A stretch of 64,000 nt of DNA. Source: Lysobacter lycopersici. GTDB lineage: Bacteria; Pseudomonadota; Gammaproteobacteria; Xanthomonadales; Xanthomonadaceae. The position numbers and the translations under genes were made by a program. Position 1 is the stretch's first letter. Each line of letters begins with the position of its first letter. Location: positions 186,001-250,000 of the forward strand of contig NZ_CP041742.1 of NCBI RefSeq assembly GCF_007556775.1. Direction: 5' to 3'. The notes beneath the pieces were generated by a model that was not told the origin of the DNA, searched no databases, and worked only from the letters and a program-made list of their open reading frames with translations. This document shows, piece by piece, positions 8,483 through 19,530 of this stretch.

Positions 8483-9611
8483 GGCGTGCGCTCCGGTCGC
8501 GGGCGATGCGCCGCAACAGTTCGTCGAAATCCGCGGACACTTGCGCCGGCCGCAGCTTCGACACCGCTTCGCGCGCCGCGATGCCCATCGCCCGGCGCAA
8601 CGCGTCGTCTCCGGCGATGCGCAGGGCCGCGGCGACGAAGGCGTCGTCGTCCTCGCCGGCAATGGCTGCGCCGTGCTCGCCGTCGACCAGGTGTTCCTTC
8701 GCGGCTCCGTAATCGAACGCGACCGTGGCCACACCGCTGGCCATGGCTTCCAGCGTCACGTTGCCGAAGGTTTCCGAATGGCTGGGGAACAGGAACAGGT
8801 CGGTGCTGGCGAAATGCGCGGCGAGGTCTTCGTCGCGGCGCAGCCCGCAATACACGAAGTCCGGGTTCTCGGCGCGGATGCCGGCAAGCTCCGGTCCTTC
8901 GCCGACCCAGACGAACTTCGCATCCGGGCGCTGTTTCGCGATTTCCCGGAAGGCGCGGATCGCCAGCGGCAGGTTCTTCTCCGCAGCGATGCGACCGAGG
9001 TAGACCACGGCGAGGTCGTGTTCGCCCAGCCCCCAGCTGGAGCGCAGTTCCGTGCTGCGCCGTGCCGGCTCGAAGCGCCGCGTGTCCACCGCGCGCGGCT
9101 GGTGCACCACGTCGCTGAAGCGTTCGCCGCGCAGGAAATCCGCGAGTTCGCAGGTCGGCACCAGGGTCGCGTCGGAAGCGTTGTGGAAACGGCGCATCCA
9201 GCCCAGCGCCAGCGGTTGCAGGAAACCGACGCCGTAATCGCGGGTGTATTCGTCGAAGCGGGTGTGGAAGCCGGTGCTCACCGCGATCCCGAGCTTGCGC
9301 GCGGTGCGCAGGGCGGACCAGCCGAGCGGGCCTTCGGTGGCGATGTAGATCGCATCGGGCCGCTGTGCTTCCCAATGCCTGCGCAAGGTGCGCAGCGCGG
9401 GCAGGCCGAAGCGCATGCTCGGATAGCCGGGAATCGGCAGGCCGGGCACCAGCAATTCGTGCGCGACGCCTTTTTGCCCGCGCGATTGCCGCGGGCGGAT
9501 CAGTTCGACATCGTGCCCGCGCAGCCGCAGCCCCTGTTCCTTGGCCTGCACGGTGAGCGCGACGCCGTTGATCTCCGGCGGGTAGGTCTCGGTGACGATG
9601 GCGTAGCGCAT
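8460..9611 (-). CDS. Glycosyltransferase family 4 (GT-B), mannosyltransferase-like
   Basis: A 383-residue retaining GT-B enzyme. The N-terminal acceptor domain opens with MRYAIVTETYPPEINGVA, whose G-rich loop is typical of GT4. It continues with TGFHTRFDEYT, as in the alpha-mannosyltransferase and SqdX-like branch. The donor domain has YLGRIAAEKNLPLAIRAF and the E-x7-E region SETFGNVTLEAM near residue 290. I start it at 9611; an upstream in-frame ATG at 9644 would add 11 residues without family likeness. The downstream PAP2 phosphatase overlaps it, so they form a pair. GDP-mannose or UDP-glucose and a glycolipid acceptor are plausible but unproven. Confidence 0.88.
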   Translation of the reverse strand: MRYAIVTETYPPEINGVALTVQAKEQGLRLRGHDVELIRPRQSRGQKGVAHELLVPGLPIPGYPSMRFGLPALRTLRRHWEAQRPDAIYIATEGPLGWSALRTARKLGIAVSTGFHTRFDEYTRDYGVGFLQPLALGWMRRFHNASDATLVPTCELADFLRGERFSDVVHQPRAVDTRRFEPARRSTELRSSWGLGEHDLAVVYLGRIAAEKNLPLAIRAFREIAKQRPDAKFVWVGEGPELAGIRAENPDFVYCGLRRDEDLAAHFASTDLFLFPSHSETFGNVTLEAMASGVATVAFDYGAAKEHLVDGEHGAAIAGEDDDAFVAAALRIAGDDALRRAMGIAAREAVSKLRPAQVSADFDELLRRIARDRSARHAQPTPA

Positions 9612-9739
9612 GCGCTTCTCCGCCGGCTTTTGGCAGGGGTGCACAGAAGCGTGGCCTTGCCGGATGAAACCGCGGTGTCAGTGCGATGACGCGCTGGTGA
9701 CGGCGGGCCAATCGTTGGAAGAGGGCAGGTTTCCGGTCG

Positions 9740-10219
9740 TCAGGCGCGGTTCTTCAGCGATTCGATGAAGAACATGGCGGTTTGATGGACGAACGCGTAT
9801 GTCCCCGGCGCCGAGCTTTCGCGCGGACCGGCGACGTTGAGCGTCCTGACTCCAGCGTTAGCAACGAATATCCGCAATATTTCACCTGCCTGTTTCGCAG
9901 CCACCGTCGAAGCGTCGATGAGCTTGTACGGCTTCGACAGCTTGATGCATTTCGCCAGCGTCAGTTCGGTTCCGCCGCGCGGCCGATCGAAATAGGAAAT
10001 AGCGGTTCCATCGCTGTCCTCGATGTTCTTGAAGGTGCGCTGTCGGTAACCGCCGCCGACGAGCTCGACGAGCGGATACAGAGCGGCGATTTGCCCGTCT
10101 TCGGCTAGACGGCCTTCGGGGCACCAGCCACCGCATTCGATGCCGGCGGAGAGCGCTGCATCCAGTGCAGCCCGATCCGCGCCGGTTTGTCCGCCACTGA
10201 TGATCCGGATGGGAGACAT
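9740..10219 (-). CDS. Circularly permuted YpsA-like (SLOG) protein, 'putative molybdenum carrier' family
   Basis: A 159-residue Rossmann-like protein of the cpYpsA/SLOG type, a family thought to bind nucleotides or nucleotide-derived ligands. Its older label as a molybdenum carrier rests on weak evidence. The family motif IISGGQTGADRAALDAAL stands at residues 5-22, followed by GGWCPEGRLAEDG and the late loop LNVAGPRESSAPG. The start at 10219 has a GGGGA site 6 nt upstream; longer in-frame starts would run into the cupin gene. It is the last gene of a five-gene minus-strand run. Its role is unknown. Confidence 0.8.
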   Translation of the reverse strand: MSPIRIISGGQTGADRAALDAALSAGIECGGWCPEGRLAEDGQIAALYPLVELVGGGYRQRTFKNIEDSDGTAISYFDRPRGGTELTLAKCIKLSKPYKLIDASTVAAKQAGEILRIFVANAGVRTLNVAGPRESSAPGTYAFVHQTAMFFIESLKNRA

Positions 10220-10229
10220 CGTTCCCCGA

Positions 10230-10598
10230 TCAGACCCAGACATCGTTCGGTGCCGTGTACGCACCACCCGCGTCGCCGGTGTTCACCGTGCCGCGGGGTT
10301 CGACCAGCATCACGCAGCACTCGCGCGCCGCGACCGGACGATGCTCGACGCCCCTCGGCACCACGTACATTTCCCCGGCGGCGAGTTGTACGGACCTGTC
10401 GCGGAACTCCAGGGTCATTTCGCCCTCAACGACGATGAACACCTCGTCGGTATCCTCGTGCGCGTGCCAGACGAACTCGCCCCGGAGCTTCGCCAGCTTG
10501 AACTGGTAGTCGTTCATCTCCGCGACGACGCGCGGCGACCAGTGTTCGGAGAACTTGGCGAGCTGGTTGCGCAGGTTGATGGCGGAATCGGTCGTCAT
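10230..10598 (-). CDS. Single-domain cupin protein
   Basis: A 122-residue small cupin. Cupin motif 1 is [20 protein letters not shown] (two His and Glu as metal ligands), and motif 2 is the region [17 protein letters not shown] with a later His. The length and the start [20 protein letters not shown] fit a family of stand-alone cupins found beside acetyltransferases. The metal and substrate are not known. Its ATG overlaps the stop of the upstream GNAT gene by 4 nt (ATGA at 10595-10598), so translation is coupled. The SLOG gene starts 10 nt downstream. Confidence 0.85.
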   Translation of the reverse strand: MTTDSAINLRNQLAKFSEHWSPRVVAEMNDYQFKLAKLRGEFVWHAHEDTDEVFIVVEGEMTLEFRDRSVQLAAGEMYVVPRGVEHRPVAARECCVMLVEPRGTVNTGDAGGAYTAPNDVWV

Positions 10599-11128
10599 GC
10601 GCGCTCCAGGTCGCCGGGCACCAGCGAGAATACGACCGCATCGGCGGGCTCGCCACGCACCACCAGCCGGTTGCGGAATTCGCCTTCACGCGTTGCGCCG
10701 AGTTTCTGCGCCACGCGCTGGCTGGCTGCGTTGTCGGGCAGGGTGACGATCTCGATGCGCACCAGGCCGAGCTCGCCAAACCCGGTGGTTGCGACCTGCC
10801 TCGCCGCATCCGCCGCCATGCCGCGACCACGGTGCGCTTCACCGATCCAGTAGCCGAGGTTGGCGGAATGGTGCGCGCGGTTGACCTGGTTGAGGCCGAC
10901 GCAGCCCAGCAGTTCGCCGTCCGCGGCGAAGATGCCGAATGCGAATTCCTCGCCGCGCGCGCGGGCCGCCGTGCAATGCGCGATGCGCGCTTCGGCATCG
11001 GACAATGCATATCCGGCATGCGCCCACGGGAACCAGTGCGACAGCGATGCGATCGATGCCTGCACCGCCGCGTGCAACGCGGGGGCGTCGCCGCTGGCGA
11101 GCGGACGGATCGTGATGGCGTTGCGCAC
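10595..11128 (-). CDS. RimJ/RimL-type GNAT acetyltransferase
   Basis: A 177-residue acetyltransferase of the RimL group, which usually acetylates protein N termini or small amines. The order is typical: [15 protein letters not shown] at the start, [20 protein letters not shown] in the centre, the acetyl-CoA loop [15 protein letters not shown], then [21 protein letters not shown]. The closing segment [13 protein letters not shown] is conserved in the group. It follows a small membrane protein after 6 nt and overlaps the cupin gene by 4 nt. No specific substrate can be assigned. Confidence 0.88.
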   Translation of the reverse strand: MRNAITIRPLASGDAPALHAAVQASIASLSHWFPWAHAGYALSDAEARIAHCTAARARGEEFAFGIFAADGELLGCVGLNQVNRAHHSANLGYWIGEAHRGRGMAADAARQVATTGFGELGLVRIEIVTLPDNAASQRVAQKLGATREGEFRNRLVVRGEPADAVVFSLVPGDLERA

Positions 11129-11134
11129 GTGAAT

Positions 11135-11398
11135 TTAGTGTGCGCGCCCGATCCGCTTGCGCAGGGCGAACACCACGCCGACCGGGACGAGGAAGTTGAT
11201 CGCGAGGAAGGGCAGTTCCTCGGTGACGGCGTAACCGGCGGAGGACACGCCGACCCACATGTTGTACAGGCAGAACGCGAGCCAGAGGATGGCGAACGCC
11301 AGGAATGCAGTGCGCGGCGATTTGCGAGCCTTGCGCATGACCCACATGGTCAGCAGGCCGACGAGGATGCCGATGGCGATGATGATGAGGGTGCGCAT
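11135..11398 (-). CDS. Small three-helix membrane protein, function unknown
   Basis: An 87-residue protein with hydrophobic segments at about 3-20, 31-48 and 63-79. A basic loop (RKARKSPR) follows the first helix and a basic tail RKRIGRAH closes the protein. No family was recognised. It sits 6 nt upstream of the RimL-type GNAT gene on the same strand and 27 nt after a second membrane-protein gene, so it is likely in the same transcript. Confidence 0.65.
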   Translation of the reverse strand: MRTLIIIAIGILVGLLTMWVMRKARKSPRTAFLAFAILWLAFCLYNMWVGVSSAGYAVTEELPFLAINFLVPVGVVFALRKRIGRAH

Positions 11399-11425
11399 GG
11401 CGAAGGCTCCAGCTTGAACGAGTCG

Positions 11426-11818
11426 TCAGATGCTGGCGATCTGGCCAAGCATCCCATAGGAAAAGCCCCAATAAAGCAACGGTGCGCTGATAAGCCAATA
11501 AAGTGCGACACCCAAGACGACAGAGGCTATGTTGAAACCGGGCGAGAGTTCCGGGTCAGGCTCGTATTGCCTTCGGCCGCGTTCACTCGAAACCAACAGC
11601 CAGGCGAGCCCTGCAATAAACAAGAAAGGGGATGCTGCACCCAAGGTGGATCGAACAGGGGCTAACCAATAACCGAGAGCAACGACGATCAGACAGATCT
11701 CGGAAATCAGCTCTATCGCCATGTATGGTCGCTCGGGCCGATCCTTGAATTCGCTTTTCAGCCACGCCGCAAGAAAGCCGGCGAAGAAGACGAAATATAA
11801 AGTTGCCCACCAAGGCAT
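11426..11818 (-). CDS. Hypothetical membrane protein
   Basis: A 130-residue protein with four predicted helices (about 4-20, 36-52, 62-78, 98-121) and short charged loops. One loop, near 79-93, is acidic (ERGRRQYEPDPELS). No known family is evident. The DNA here is visibly less GC-rich and less biased in third codon positions than its neighbours, which hints at recent arrival. It is the first gene of the minus-strand run ending with the SLOG gene. Confidence 0.6.
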   Translation of the reverse strand: MPWWATLYFVFFAGFLAAWLKSEFKDRPERPYMAIELISEICLIVVALGYWLAPVRSTLGAASPFLFIAGLAWLLVSSERGRRQYEPDPELSPGFNIASVVLGVALYWLISAPLLYWGFSYGMLGQIASI

Positions 11819-11922
11819 AGAGAGTATCCAAGGCCCGTTCCGTAGGTCGGGATCAAGCGTAGCGCACTCTCAGCGTCCTGAAGTCTGATGTGGCGCTTGC
11901 CCCTCATCCGGCCTGTCGGCCA

Positions 11923-11948
11923 CCTTCTCCCCGCGCGCGGGGAGAAGG
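11923..11948. repeat. CTCTCCCC-type palindrome
   Basis: Arms CCTTCTCCCCGC and GCGGGGAGAAGG are perfect inverted copies around 2 nt. It lies between a membrane-protein gene and the ppx stop codon. Close relatives are at 28718-28742 and 63308-63334, so it is a dispersed palindrome family. Confidence 0.8.
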
Positions 11949-11958
11949 AAAAGGCCGA

Positions 11959-13499
11959 TCAATCCGCCCGAATCTCCAGCGCAATTCCGAGCCCGGCCAT
12001 GTCCGCCGGTTCGCCGCCGAGATCCGCGCGCAGCAGCGGGCGCTGGTCCAGCCAGCGCGCGGGCAGGGTGAGCGACAACTGGTCGCGTTTCGCGCTGGCA
12101 CGCAGTTCCGGAAGTTCCGCCGCTTCGTGCGAACGGTGCAGCAGCACAGCGAGACGCAGCAGCGCGGCGATGCGCTTGGTGTCGGCGAGGAGTCGATCCG
12201 GGATCGCGTCGAAGGCCTTGTTCGGCACCTTGCGCCGGTGGCTTCGCACCAGCGCCGCCAGCACCTGCTGCTCCTGTTGCGAGAAGCCGGCGATATCGGA
12301 GTTCTGCAGCACGTAGGCGCCGTGTAGCTGGTACTGGCTGTGCGCGATGGCGAGGCCGAGTTCGTGCAGGCGCGCGGCCCAGGCCAGCATGCGGCGCGCG
12401 TCCGCATCGAGCTTCCAGTCGCCGGCGACGCGGTCGAACAGCATGAGCGCCGTGGCTTCCACCCGAGCGGCGTGCGCCTCGTCGATGCCGTAGCGCTGCA
12501 TCAGCGCCGCGACCGAAGCCTCGCGCGGATCGTCGGCGCCGCCGCGGCCGAGCATGTCGTACAGCGTGCCCTCGCGCAGCGCGGCCTTGCTCACCGCCAT
12601 GCGCGCGAGCCCGAGCGCGGAGAACGCCGCCTCGACGATCAGCAAGCCGCCGGCGATGATGGGGCGGCGATCATCGGAGAGGCCGGGCAGGTCGATGGCT
12701 TCGATGCGCTCGGCGCGCAGCAGGCGTTCGCGCACCTGCGGCAACGCCTCGGCGGTGATCGAGCCTTTCGTCAGCTTCATCGCCACGCAGACCTCGGCGA
12801 CCTGCTTGAGCGTGCCGGAGGAACCCAGCGCCTCGTCCCAGCCGACGTTGCGGTAGGCGCTGGCGAACTGCTGGAACTCGACGCCGACTTCCACCAGCGC
12901 TTCCTTCCAGCGCTTGCGCGAGAGCTTGCCGTCGCCGAAGAAGCGGCGCGTGCTGGCGACGCAACCGACCTGCAGGCTTTCGCGTTCGATCGCATCGAAG
13001 CCGCTGCCGATGATGCATTCGGTGGAACCGCCGCCGACGTCCATCACCAGCCGGCGTTGCCCCGGTTTCGGCGGTTGCGCATGCGCGACGCCGAGGTAGA
13101 CCAGGCGCGCTTCCTCGCGGCCGGACACCACTTCGATCGCGTGCCCGAGCGCGGTTTCCGCCGGCACCAGGAAGGCCTGCGGCCGCGCCAGCGCGCGAAC
13201 GGTGTTGGTCGCCAGCGCGCGCACGCGCTGCGGCGGGATGTCGTGGATGCGCTGGCCGAAGCGCGCGAGGCAGTCCAGTGCGCGTTGCTGCACCTGCGGC
13301 GCCAGCCCGCCGCGCTCGTCGAGGCCTTCCGCGAGGCGCACCATCTCGCGCAGGCGGTCGACCACGCGCAACTGCCCGAGCACGTAGCGCGCGACCACCA
13401 TGTGGAAGCTGTTGGAACCGATGTCGACGGCGGCGAGCAGGTCGCCGTCCTGCAGCGCGGGCTGCATGGTGCTGCTGTGGGACCGGCGCGCGGCGTCGT

Positions 13500-13503
<4 letters not shown>
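11959..13503 (-). CDS. ppx: Exopolyphosphatase (Ppx/GppA family)
   Basis: A 514-residue enzyme that removes terminal phosphates from polyphosphate; GppA-type pppGpp hydrolysis cannot be excluded. The first ASKHA lobe has AVDIGSNSFHMVVARY near residue 30 and the second phosphate loop MDVGGGSTECIIG near 165. The C-terminal third is an HD-like helical domain (LHELGLAIAHSQYQLHGAY, then VRSHRRK). The length fits the E. coli-type enzyme. The ATG at 13503 overlaps the ppk1 stop (ATGA). Placement last in a phoB-phoR-ppk-ppx run argues for polyphosphate as the substrate. Confidence 0.93.
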
Positions 13504-15595
<2,092 letters not shown>

Positions 15596-15599
<4 letters not shown>

Positions 15600-16915
15600 G
15601 CGGATGCGGCCTCGGCGCGCCGCAGCACCCGTTCGGGCCCGAACACGCAGGTGAAGGTGCTGCCCGCGCCGACTTCGCTCTCGATGGCGAGGCGCGCCTG
15701 GTGCAGGCTCAGCACGTGCTTGACGATGGATAGCCCGAGCCCGGTGCCGCCGAGTTCGCGCGAACGGCTGGTGGACACGCGGTAGAAACGTTCCGTGATG
15801 CGCGGCAGGTGCGACGCGGGGATGCCGTAGCCGGTATCGCGCACCGACAGCGCCGCGCCACCGTCCGGCGTGGGCGCGTAGCGGATCGCGATGTCGCCGC
15901 CGGCGGGCGTGTAGCGCACCGCGTTGCTGACGAGGTTGGAGAAGGCGCTGTGCAGTTCTCGGGTGGAACCGCGCAGGTCGGCGTCCAGCGCGGATTCGAC
16001 GGTCACGTGGTGCCGGCCCTGGCTCAGTGCCTCGGCTTCGCGTTTCAGCGTCGCCAGCATCGGCGCCATCGAGACTTGGTCGTCGGCGATCTCGTCCTGC
16101 GCTTCCAGCCGCGACAAGGTGAGCAGGTCTTCCACCAACTGGGTCATGCGTTGCGACTGCCGGCGCATTTCGTCCAGCAACGGCGCCCATTCGGGCTTGT
16201 CCTCGGGTTCGAGCAGGTCGAGGTAGCCGTGCACGACGGTCAGCGGCGTGCGCAGTTCGTGCGAGACGTTGGCGACGAAATCGCGGCGCACTTCCTCCAG
16301 CCGCATCAGCTTGGTCACGTCGCGCGCGACCAGCAGCCACAGTTCCTCGGAATAGGGGATGAGGCGCAGGTTGAGGCGGATCGCCGGATCGGTCGGCGAA
16401 ACCGCGTCGATCATCGGTTCGGCATTGCGCCCGGCGGCGAGCCAGCGCGCTACCGGCAGCGGTTGCAGGCAATCGCCGAGCGCGCGGTCGATGTCGCGCG
16501 GGTGGTGCAGGCCGAGCAGCGGCGTCGCCGCTTCGTTGAACCAGACCACGCGCTGGCTGTCGCGGTCGACGATGACCACGGCGTCGGGCAACGCGGCGGC
16601 GGCGGCGCGGTAGGCGCGCAGCATGTCGAGCAGCCGGCGCTTGCGCGAACGCATGTCCTGCTGGCCGCGATGGAGCAGGCGGTCGAGTTCGTTCCACACG
16701 CCGTCGCCGGAAGGCGGGCCGATGCGCTGGCGCGCGGTCAGGCGCAACAGCACGCCGCGCAGCTTCCAGTAATGCCAGGCGACCACGCCGAGCGCGGCGA
16801 GGGTGAGCGCCGGCCATGGCTTGCCGATCAACAGGCCGATGGCGAGGCCGATCGCGAGCACCAAGGCGAGCAGCCCAAGGGTGCGGAACCAGGCGTTGCG
16901 GGCTTGGGGCGGCAT
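15596..16915 (-). CDS. phoR: Phosphate-regulon sensor kinase PhoR
   Basis: A 439-residue membrane sensor kinase of the Pho regulon. Two closely spaced N-terminal helices (about 12-30 and 36-50) have almost no periplasmic loop, as in known PhoR, which senses through the Pst transporter and PhoU. A PAS domain follows (about 103-200: LPDAVVIVDRDSQRVVWFN). The H box FVANVSHELRTPLTVVHGY has His219. The ATPase motifs are NLVSNAVRYTP, VRDTGYGIP and GGTGLGLSIVKHV. It is 112 nt after phoB and overlaps ppk1 by 4 nt. A heptad-repeat palindrome lies in the phoB-phoR gap. Confidence 0.95.
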
Positions 16916-16929
16916 GCGGGGAGTTTAAG

Positions 16930-17023
16930 TGCGCGGTTGGTGGTTGGTCGTTGATAGTTGGAAAAAGCTGCGATCAGGTGACCGTTCGCGCCCGGCCAAC
17001 CACCAACGACCAACTACGAACCG
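16930..17023. repeat. Heptad-repeat palindrome between phoB and phoR
   Basis: The left arm (about 16935-16961) is built from degenerate 7-nt units TTGGTGG, TTGGTCG, TTGATAG, and the right arm (about 16992-17022) is its imperfect inverse (CCAACCACCAACGACCAAC). About 30 nt separate them. The left arm contains GGTTGGTGGTTGG (16935-16947), close to a two-tetrad G-quadruplex pattern. A relative is at 43784-43867. Confidence 0.8.
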
Positions 17024-17027
17024 GCGT

Positions 17028-17717
17028 TCAGAGCGCGGCCGAGAAGCGGTAACCGCTGCCGCGCACGGTCTGCACCATGCCGTCCAGCCGCGCCGGTTCC
17101 AGGGTCTTGCGCAGGCGGCGGATGTGCACGTCCACGGTGCGTTCCTCCACGTACACGTTGCCGCCCCAGACGTGGTCGAGCAGTTGCGTGCGCGTGTACA
17201 CGCGTTCGGGATGGGTCATGAAGAAGTGCAGCAGGCGGTATTCGGTCGGGCCGATCTGCACCGGCGCCTCGCCGGCGAAGACGCGGTGCGCGGCGCCGTC
17301 GATGCGCAGCGGGCCGGCGCTGACGTTGCCGTCCTCGTCGTCTTCGCGCGAACGGCGCAGCACGGCGCGGATGCGCGCCAGCAGTTCGCGCGCCGAGAAC
17401 GGCTTCACCACGTAGTCGTCTACCCCGGCCTCGAGCCCGCCGACGCGGTCGTTCTCCTCGCCACGCGCGGTGAGCATGATGATCGGGATCTCGCGGGTGA
17501 GCTGTTCCTTGCGCCAGCGCCGCGCGAGTTCGAGGCCGCTGGTGCCGGGCAGCATCCAGTCGAGCAGGATCAGGTCCGGGACGCGTTCGGCGATGGCGGC
17601 CTGGGCCTCGCGGGCATCGCCGGCGTGCACCGGCATGTATTCGCCCTTGCGCAGGGCGAACGCGACCATGTCGCGGATCGCGGGCTCGTCGTCGACGATC
17701 AGGATGTTCTTCTGCAT
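17028..17717 (-). CDS. phoB: Phosphate-regulon response regulator PhoB
   Basis: PhoB activates phosphate-starvation genes by binding Pho boxes. It has 229 residues. The receiver domain shows DDE near residues 9-11, the phospho-acceptor Asp53 in LILLDWMLPGTSG, Thr in IIMLTARG and the Lys of VVKPFSARELLAR. The winged-helix domain (about 135-227) contains IGPTEYRLLHFFMTHPERVY and the recognition-helix region VEERTVDVHIRRLRKTL, closing with RGSGYRFS. It is first in the phoB-phoR-ppk1-ppx run, and a Pho box upstream suggests positive autoregulation. Confidence 0.96.
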   Translation of the reverse strand: MQKNILIVDDEPAIRDMVAFALRKGEYMPVHAGDAREAQAAIAERVPDLILLDWMLPGTSGLELARRWRKEQLTREIPIIMLTARGEENDRVGGLEAGVDDYVVKPFSARELLARIRAVLRRSREDDEDGNVSAGPLRIDGAAHRVFAGEAPVQIGPTEYRLLHFFMTHPERVYTRTQLLDHVWGGNVYVEERTVDVHIRRLRKTLEPARLDGMVQTVRGSGYRFSAAL

Positions 17718-17764
17718 GTCGGTTTTGCCGGGCGTTCCTGCCGGGCTGGCCGGGAGACGGGGCG

Positions 17765-17798
17765 ATTAGACGACGTTTTCGTGACGATCGCATGACAC
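17765..17798 (-). promoter_or_regulatory. Pho box and -10 of the phoB-phoR-ppk1-ppx promoter
   Basis: Reading the minus strand, GTGTCAT (17798-17792), 4 nt, then TCGTCAC (17787-17781) matches the two 7-nt half-sites of the PhoB consensus CTGTCAT-N4-CTGTCAC in 11 of 14 positions. Exactly 10 nt further is TCTAAT (17770-17765), a good -10. This is the usual PhoB layout, in which the box replaces the -35. The phoB ATG is at 17717. Confidence 0.75.
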
Positions 17799-17812
17799 CG
17801 TCACGTGGGCGC

Positions 17813-19411
17813 TCACTGCCGGTGCAAATCCTCGTCGCGGATGCCCTGGCGTTGCAGTTCCAGCACCACCGGGGTGATGGCCGCGATGCGGGCGTCGATC
17901 CGGGCCCGCGCGTAGTAGTCGAGGTCCGGGCGCTTCTTCAGGTTGTTGAGCTGCACCAGGGCCTGTTCCGGGCGGCCATTGAGGTAGGCCGCTTCGGCAT
18001 AGGCTTCGCCGGCGCGGACCGCGTCGCCGGCCATGTCGCTGGCGCGGGCGAATTCGGCCTGCAGGCCGGGATCGTCGGCATTCGCGTTCAACAGCGGGCG
18101 CAGGACTTCCTGCGCGCGGCGGCCGGCGGCCGGGGTGCCGCGTTCGTTCAGCACCGACGCGTAGGTGCGGGCCACGGCGAGGTTGTTGGGCAGGCGCGCG
18201 ACCAGCGCGTCGAAGCGCGCATCCGCGGCGGCGCGGTCGTTGCCGTGGGCCCCGGCCTGGGCGATGCCCAGTTCCAGCCACAGGTTGTCGGGATGCCTGG
18301 CCAGCAGTTGCGACAGGTCGTCCATCGCGGCCGGACCCTTGCCTGCGCGGATCTGCGCCACCGCCAGCCCGTACTGCTGCGCATCGCCGAGTTTGCCGGC
18401 GCGGCCCATCTGTTCGTATTCGCGGATCGCCTGCGTCGGGGTGTCGGCCGACAGTGCGCGCAGGCGTTCCTGTGCCCATGGGAACAGCCCGTCGTCGCCG
18501 CCGCCACTGGCCCGGATGGAGAAGTTGCCCGGCAGCAGCGGGTTGTCGCTGTTGCCCATCGTCGAGGTGACAGACCCGATGCCCGAAGCGCGCAATTGGT
18601 CCGCGCGCTGGATCGCCTCGCTGATGCGGCTGGTCGTCACCGGGTGGGTGAGCAGGTAGTCCGGCGTACGCTCGCGTTCGCCGCCCTGGTTGCTGCGGCT
18701 GAGCGCGAGCATGCGCTGGAACATCTTCGCCATGTCGTCGGGATCGAAGCCGGCGCGATAAAGGGTGCGGATCCCGAGCCTGTCGGCCTCGGCTTCGCCC
18801 GAGCGCGTGTAGTTGATCTGGCGCTGGATCATCAATCCCTGCGCCGAGACCAGCGCGGCCATCGCGCCGTTGCTGGCGGAATCGCTGTTGCTGCCCTGCG
18901 CGACCGCGATCGCCCCGAGCATCGCCAGCAGGATCGGCAAACTGTCCTTCTTCGCCGCTTCCACCGAACGCAGCACGTGCTGCTGGGTGACGTGGGCGAA
19001 CTCGTGGCCGAGCACCGAAGCCAGTTCGCCCTCGTCCTCGGCGGCGAGGATGAGGCCGGCGTTGACCGCGACGTAGCCGCCGAGCGTGGCGAAGGCGTTG
19101 ATCTCGCGGTCCTTGAGCAGGAACACGGTGAACCGCTGGTCGGGCTTGTCGCTGGCCGCGCCCATGCGGTTGCCGAGCGCCTGCAGCCAGTCGTTGAGCA
19201 ACGGGTCGTCCAGCGTGTAGTTCATGTTGCGCAGCTGGGCGAGCGTCATCTCGCCGTATTCCTGCTGCTGGGCCGGGGTCAGCAGTTCGCTGGCCGAGGA
19301 ACCGATGTCCGGCAGCGACTGCGATTGCGCATCGGCGCCGGGCGCGAGCGCCAGGACGAGGCTGGCGGCGAGGAGGACGGCCGGGAGCCGTCGCGATGCG
19401 AGTGCGGTCAT
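17813..19411 (-). CDS. BepA-like M48 metalloprotease with TPR region
   Basis: A 532-residue periplasmic zinc protease of the BepA/YfgC type, which helps assemble or clear outer-membrane proteins such as LptD. A Sec signal peptide ends near residue 28 (APGADA/QS). The zinc site HEFAH stands in VLGHEFAHVTQQH near residue 135, and the third ligand is the Glu of SGEAEADRLG. A loop THPVTTSRISEA is typical of the family. The C-terminal half is made of TPR-like helices (GLAVAQIRAGKG, EAYAEAAYLNGRPEQAL). It precedes phoB on the same strand but is separated by the Pho promoter. Confidence 0.9.
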   Translation of the reverse strand: MTALASRRLPAVLLAASLVLALAPGADAQSQSLPDIGSSASELLTPAQQQEYGEMTLAQLRNMNYTLDDPLLNDWLQALGNRMGAASDKPDQRFTVFLLKDREINAFATLGGYVAVNAGLILAAEDEGELASVLGHEFAHVTQQHVLRSVEAAKKDSLPILLAMLGAIAVAQGSNSDSASNGAMAALVSAQGLMIQRQINYTRSGEAEADRLGIRTLYRAGFDPDDMAKMFQRMLALSRSNQGGERERTPDYLLTHPVTTSRISEAIQRADQLRASGIGSVTSTMGNSDNPLLPGNFSIRASGGGDDGLFPWAQERLRALSADTPTQAIREYEQMGRAGKLGDAQQYGLAVAQIRAGKGPAAMDDLSQLLARHPDNLWLELGIAQAGAHGNDRAAADARFDALVARLPNNLAVARTYASVLNERGTPAAGRRAQEVLRPLLNANADDPGLQAEFARASDMAGDAVRAGEAYAEAAYLNGRPEQALVQLNNLKKRPDLDYYARARIDARIAAITPVVLELQRQGIRDEDLHRQ

Positions 19412-19530
19412 GCTGGCAGGATGCTGCGTTCGGATGGCGTCGATGTGAATGGGGGTTGAGCGGGTGGAAAATAGCCTCCCCGGCCCGCATATTCGACTGC
19501 AACCCGCCGTACTTGTTCCCGGAGACTGCC

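Noticed and set aside
16930-17023. Possible CRISPR array
   Set aside because: The repeated unit is 7 nt, degenerate and arranged as a palindrome; no spacers of constant length are present.
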